Shown piece by piece: positions 5,065 through 7,885 of a stretch of DNA of 7,885 nt (position 1 is its first letter; every line of letters starts with the position of its first letter). Location: positions 1 through 7,885 of the forward strand of contig JACQCN010000213.1 of NCBI GenBank assembly GCA_016201575.1, in the 5' to 3' direction. The notes beneath the pieces were generated by a model. That model ran no database searches. It saw only the letters and a program-made list of their open reading frames with translations, and was not told the DNA's origin. Both the position numbers and the translations under genes were made by a program. This DNA comes from Candidatus Rokuibacteriota bacterium (lineage in GTDB: Bacteria > Methylomirabilota > Methylomirabilia > Rokubacteriales > CSP1-6).

Positions 5065-5478
5065 ATGCGCGTGATTGCCGGCGAGTTCAAGGGGCGGAGG
5101 CTGGTGACGCCGCGCGGGCACGTCACGCGGCCCACGGCCGACGACCCCCAGGCCGTGCGGGCGATCGAGACCAACGTCCGGGCCCTCGGCGTCGGCCCGC
5201 GGGCTCGCATCGTCCGCGAGGACGTCGGGCGCGCCCTCGACGCGCTCGCCGCCGCCGGCCAGCGCTTCACGATCATCTTCCTCGACCCGCCCTACGACGA
5301 GCCGGCCGATCCGGTCCTCGGCCGGATCGCGTGCGCGGGCCTCCTCGAGCCCGACGGGATCGTGATCGCGCAGCACCTGACCAAGCGTCCGCCGGGCGCG
5401 GCGTTCGGGCCGCTCGGCGCCAACCGGACGCGGAGATTCGGGGAGACGACCTTGACTTTCTTTCGGGCGCAAGGGTAG
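5065..5478 (+). CDS. rsmD: 16S rRNA (guanine-N2)-methyltransferase RsmD, internally deleted
   Basis: RsmD methylates G966 of 16S rRNA using S-adenosylmethionine. The N-terminus MRVIAGEFKGRRLVTPRG and TRPTAD (21-26) are classic RsmD, as are FTIIFLDPPY (68-77, motif IV) and the terminal RRFGETTLTFFR. Between TRPTAD and DPQAVRAIETNVRALG the usual segment is absent (the helix after TRPT, the SAM-binding DLFAGSG-type motif I, the LEALSRGA helix and the strand ending in the acidic residue that binds SAM). About 45-50 residues are missing, giving 137 residues instead of roughly 180-200. The junction is in frame near 5137-5146, so no stop results. Without motif I, methylation is unlikely. The start at 5065 fits the family; ATG 5044 is an in-frame alternative adding MGEPVGA, and neither has a good SD, as the tandem repeats abut the 5' end. 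It may be a decaying gene or an assembly collapse. Confidence 0.85.
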   Translation: MRVIAGEFKGRRLVTPRGHVTRPTADDPQAVRAIETNVRALGVGPRARIVREDVGRALDALAAAGQRFTIIFLDPPYDEPADPVLGRIACAGLLEPDGIVIAQHLTKRPPGAAFGPLGANRTRRFGETTLTFFRAQG

Positions 5479-5481
5479 CAT
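5452..5481 (+). promoter_or_regulatory. Candidate coaD promoter inside the rsmD 3' end
   Basis: TTGACT (5452-5457, 5/6 match to -35) is followed after 18 nt by TAGCAT (5476-5481, 4/6 match to -10, overlapping the rsmD stop). Transcription would start near 5488, leaving about 35 nt of leader before coaD. A weak 5-bp stem (5482-5486 with 5496-5500, T-rich loop) lies in that leader. This would let coaD be expressed independently of the hairpin array and of rsmD. Confidence 0.42.
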
Positions 5482-5522
5482 CGGCCACGTTTTTCGGCCG
5501 TTTACCCGACAAGGAGGACACG

Positions 5523-6008
5523 GTGGCCACGCGCGCGGTCTATCCCGGGATGTTCGACCCGGTGCACAACGGCCACGTCGACCTCATCGAGCGCAGCCGG
5601 CGGATCTTCGACGAGCTGATCGTGGCCGTCGTGGCCAACCCGGCGAAGGAGCCGCTGTTCCCCGTGCGCGAGCGCCTCGAGATGATCGACGAGGCCACCA
5701 CCGGGCTGACGAACCTCCGCATCATCTCCTTCGACGGCCTCCTGATCGACCTGGTGGCGCGCGAGCGCGCGGACTGCATCGTGCGCGGCATCCGCGCGGT
5801 GTCGGACTTCGAGTACGAGTTCCAGATGGCCCTGATGAACCGCAAGCTCCGCGACAGCGTGGAGACGGTGTTCCTCATGCCCCACGAGAAGTACACGTAC
5901 ATCTCCTCCCGGCTCATCAAGGAGGTGTCGAGCTTCGGCACCTCGGTGGCCGGCCTGGTGCCGCCCCTCGTCGAGAAGCGGCTCGCCGAGAAGAACCCCC
6001 GCAAGTAA
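5523..6008 (+). CDS. coaD: Phosphopantetheine adenylyltransferase (PPAT)
   Basis: A 161-residue enzyme that transfers AMP from ATP to 4'-phosphopantetheine, giving dephospho-CoA, the penultimate step of coenzyme A synthesis; cytoplasmic, normally hexameric. Residues 7-18 are YPGMFDPVHNGH, the nucleotidyltransferase signature with H15-x-G-H18. IVRGIRAVSDFEYEFQMALMNRKL (86-109) is the PPAT block with the phosphopantetheine-binding RGIR (88-91), and YISSRLIKEVSSFG (126-139) is the C-terminal nucleotide-binding motif, here with R130 where many homologues have S. The length is standard. The start is GTG at 5523, set by AAGGAGG (5511-5517) 5 nt upstream; the longer frame from 5331 is an out-of-frame shadow of rsmD. 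The gene follows rsmD by 44 nt and is followed by the CoxG-like gene after 18 nt, probably as one transcript. Confidence 0.97.
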   Translation: MATRAVYPGMFDPVHNGHVDLIERSRRIFDELIVAVVANPAKEPLFPVRERLEMIDEATTGLTNLRIISFDGLLIDLVARERADCIVRGIRAVSDFEYEFQMALMNRKLRDSVETVFLMPHEKYTYISSRLIKEVSSFGTSVAGLVPPLVEKRLAEKNPRK

Positions 6009-6026
6009 GCGCCCGAGGTGTGACGG

Positions 6027-6467
6027 ATGAAGATCGAAGGCTCCCACGAGATCCCCGCGCCGCGCCAGCAGGTGTGGGACGCGTTCCTCGATCCCGAGCG
6101 GCTGCGGCAGGCCCTCCCCGGCTGCGAGAAGCTCGAGGCCCTCGGCCCCGACGAGTACAAGGCCACGATGAAGGTGGGCGTGGCCGCGGTGAAGGGGACC
6201 TTCGAGGGGAAGGTCAGGCTCTCCGACAAGCAGCCGCCGACCAGCTACCGGATGGCGGTCGAGGGAAGCGGCGGGCCGGGCTTCATCCGCGGTGACGCCG
6301 TGATGACCCTCGCGGACGCGGCCGGCGGCGGGACCACGATCTCCTACAGCGCCGACGTGCAGGTGGGCGGGCTGATCGCCGGCGTGGGCCAGCGAATGCT
6401 CGGGGGCGTCACCCGCATGATGGCCGATCAGTTCTTCAACCGGATGACGGAGATCCTCGCGCAGTAA
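6027..6467 (+). CDS. CoxG-like SRPBCC-domain protein
   Basis: A 146-residue protein of the START/SRPBCC lipid-binding fold, CoxG subfamily (carbon monoxide dehydrogenase subunit G-like). Visible hallmarks are an N-terminal strand then VWDAFLDPERLRQALPGCE (16-34), the pair MKVGVAAVKGTFEGKVRLSD, GGPGFIRGDAVMTL, and DVQVGGLIAGVGQRMLGGVTRMMADQFF near the C-terminus. In CO oxidisers CoxG links the MoCu CO dehydrogenase to the membrane quinone pool. That enzyme (coxMSL) is absent here, and this is a short form ending right after the SRPBCC domain, without the C-terminal membrane-anchor tail of some CoxG proteins. It may therefore serve another molybdenum hydroxylase or bind another hydrophobic ligand. 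The start is ATG 6027 with GAGGTG (6015-6020) 6 nt upstream. It lies 18 nt after coaD and 5 nt before the next gene, which suggests cotranscription. Confidence 0.87.
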   Translation: MKIEGSHEIPAPRQQVWDAFLDPERLRQALPGCEKLEALGPDEYKATMKVGVAAVKGTFEGKVRLSDKQPPTSYRMAVEGSGGPGFIRGDAVMTLADAAGGGTTISYSADVQVGGLIAGVGQRMLGGVTRMMADQFFNRMTEILAQ

Positions 6468-6472
6468 GGGAG

Positions 6473-7885
6473 GTGGCCCAGATCGGCGCCGGCGTCATCG
6501 GAGCCAGCCTCTTCGCGGCGCTCTATCTCCTCGTCACCGCCCAGCAGTTCACCCGCTACGCCAACCCGGCTGGCATGTCCCTCACCATGGCCGGCATCGT
6601 CCCGCGCGAGGCGGTGGCGATCCTCGTCCGCGCGCTCTGGCCGGAGCTGCTCACCACCAACGTGGTCCTCTTCCTGTTCAACGCGGCGGCCGGGTTCGCC
6701 CTCGGCGCGCTCGCGGGCCGCTTCTGGCAGGCCGCGTTCCGCCGCGCCGGGCGGCGGCTGCCCCGGCCCGCCGAGTGGGGGCTCACGGCGCTGTCGCTCC
6801 TCACCGTCGCCCTGCTCGCGTTCGCGACCGTGGCCGTGCGCTACCCGTTCCAGTACGACCACCTCCTCAACGCCCAGGGCGGCTGGCCGCGGCGGCTCCA
6901 GGCCGCCCTCACCGGCCACGTGCCGCCCGGCGCGCTCGAGGCCGCGATGTGGGCGCTGATCGCGCTCCTCGCGCTCCCGACCCTCGCGCGCGTCACGGCC
7001 CGGCGCCCCGTCGTCGCCGCCGCCCTGCTGATCCCGACGCTCGGCGCCGCCGTCTGGCACCCCGCGCCCTCGACGGCCGGCGCGAACGCCGGGCCGAACG
7101 TCGTCCTGATCCTCCTCGAGTCCGCGCGCAGCGACGTCCTCTCCGTCAACGGGTTCCCCGCGTCCACGACGCCGAATCTCCAGCGCCTCATGACGGACAA
7201 CGGCGTCACCTTCACGAACGCCTGGGCGCACATCAACGGGACGGTGGCCGGGGTCGTGACCATGATGACCTCGACCTACTCCCACCGCCACGGCATCCGC
7301 AGCATGTTCCACAGCGAGGACTTCGCGCGGCCCGGGCTGCCGCGCCTGCCCGAGGTGCTCCGCGCCCACGGCTTCGCCACGCGCGTCGTGGCCGACTGGG
7401 ACGGCGACACCACCTACTTCAACCCGCTGGTGCTGCCCGGCTTCGACCGCTACGACGTGGCGGAGTTCGGCATGGTCAACTACGTCCGCCAGATCTACAG
7501 CCAGCACTTCCTCTTCTACGCGCTGACCGACAACCGGCTCGGGCACTGGGCGTTCTCGACGTTCTACCGCGCGGGCGGCGGCTACGCCCCGGGCGGGAGC
7601 GACGACTACTACCGCGCGCGGATCGAGTCGAACCTGGCCGAGCTGGCGGGCACCCGGCGCTTCTTCCTCACGCTCTTCTTCGCCGACCCCCACTTCAACT
7701 ACCGCTGCCCCTATCCCTACTACCGGCAATTCACCGACCCGGCCTACGAGGGCCCGAGCAAGTACCAGGCGATGTCGAACCCCAAGATCGAGGCGACGGC
7801 CGGCCGCGAGCGCGAGGCCCGGCAGATCCGCGGCCTCTACGCCGGCTGCGTGCGGGAGCTCGACGACAACATCGGCTTCGTCGCC
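6473..7885 (+). CDS. Membrane-anchored sulfatase-fold enzyme with Thr nucleophile (phosphotransferase-like), 3'-truncated by window
   Basis: At least 471 residues, running off the window in an open frame. Five predicted membrane segments (about 4-25, 62-82, 103-122, 154-174, 179-195) precede an extracytoplasmic alkaline-phosphatase-superfamily domain from about 208 (PNVVLILLESARSD). Five N-terminal helices plus such a domain is also the layout of LtaS and EptA. E216 in LLESAR sits where EptA has its metal-binding ETAR glutamate. T257 (NGTVAG), 14 residues before H271 of SHRHG, occupies the place of the sulfatase nucleophile Cys/Ser, and the CxPxR arginine is missing (V261). FFADPHFNY with H407 is the later sulfatase-family block. 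A phosphoglycerol/phosphoethanolamine-type transferase or phosphatase is therefore more likely than a sulfatase; the substrate is unknown. The final metal-ligand region (VRELDDNIG) is cut short by the window. GTG 6473 is the only plausible start near the coxG end, but it overlaps the GGGAGGTG purine run; ATG 6575 is the alternative and would lose helix 1. Confidence 0.8.
   Translation, partial: MAQIGAGVIGASLFAALYLLVTAQQFTRYANPAGMSLTMAGIVPREAVAILVRALWPELLTTNVVLFLFNAAAGFALGALAGRFWQAAFRRAGRRLPRPAEWGLTALSLLTVALLAFATVAVRYPFQYDHLLNAQGGWPRRLQAALTGHVPPGALEAAMWALIALLALPTLARVTARRPVVAAALLIPTLGAAVWHPAPSTAGANAGPNVVLILLESARSDVLSVNGFPASTTPNLQRLMTDNGVTFTNAWAHINGTVAGVVTMMTSTYSHRHGIRSMFHSEDFARPGLPRLPEVLRAHGFATRVVADWDGDTTYFNPLVLPGFDRYDVAEFGMVNYVRQIYSQHFLFYALTDNRLGHWAFSTFYRAGGGYAPGGSDDYYRARIESNLAELAGTRRFFLTLFFADPHFNYRCPYPYYRQFTDPAYEGPSKYQAMSNPKIEATAGREREARQIRGLYAGCVRELDDNIGFVA

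Noticed and set aside
4817..5074. 85-codon frame directly after recG with a 24-residue internal repeat
   Set aside because: It is created by the 72-bp tandem repeat, whose length is a multiple of three. It has no SD and no protein-like character, and other frames through the array stay open too.
2923..5478. 851-codon plus-strand frame overlapping recG and rsmD
   Set aside because: Its first part is a +1-type shadow of recG, rich in Arg, Ala, Gly and Pro. Only the last 137 codons are a gene (rsmD).
6428..7729. 433-codon minus-strand frame opposite the membrane enzyme
   Set aside because: Low-complexity Arg/Glu/Gly/Val content. The plus-strand reading has membrane helices and sulfatase-fold motifs.

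Overview
The window is very GC-rich chromosomal DNA with strong G/C preference at third codon positions, frequent GTG starts and clear Shine-Dalgarno (SD) sites. It holds housekeeping genes of a free-living Gram-negative-type bacterium. The gene set (recG, rsmD, coaD, a CoxG-type protein, rpmB, rel) and the base composition would fit an environmental lineage such as Candidatus Rokubacteria/Methylomirabilota or a high-GC deltaproteobacterial group. That placement is inference only, because the window has no rRNA or other decisive marker.

Layout. (1) 1-743, plus strand: the 3' end of a long RelA/SpoT-family (p)ppGpp synthetase/hydrolase (ACT domain), overlapping by one base a small zincin-type metallopeptidase gene. 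(2) 744-1045: no gene, only GC-rich hairpins and a 13-bp direct repeat. (3) 1046-2382: an accessory-looking unit. A good sigma70-like promoter overlaps an 18-bp palindrome and drives an orphan AbiEi-type (type IV toxin-antitoxin) regulator. Two tandem, related lysine-rich micro-ORFs follow (17 and 14 codons), each with a consensus SD, then a hairpin. (4) 2403-2702, minus strand: rpmB (ribosomal protein L28) with its own promoter and a perfect 12-bp stem-loop just past its stop. (5) 2708-6467, plus strand: recG, rsmD, coaD and coxG in the common recG-rsmD-coaD order. (6) 6473-7885: a five-helix membrane enzyme of the sulfatase/phosphotransferase (alkaline phosphatase superfamily) fold, cut by the window end.

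The most unusual stretch is between recG and coaD. Two and a half copies of a 72-bp hairpin-bearing tandem repeat lie in the recG-rsmD gap. Directly after them rsmD has a clean in-frame internal deletion of about 45-50 residues that removes the S-adenosylmethionine (SAM) binding motif I but leaves the DPPY motif. The enzyme is therefore probably inactive, or the sequence was misassembled there. A likely coaD promoter inside the rsmD 3' end may keep coaD expression independent of this damaged segment.

The other points worth following are the AbiEi-like regulator with an apparent self-operator and no toxin partner, the duplicated lysine/alanine micro-ORFs beside it, and a threonine in place of the formylglycine cysteine in the membrane enzyme, which points to phosphotransferase-type rather than sulfatase chemistry.
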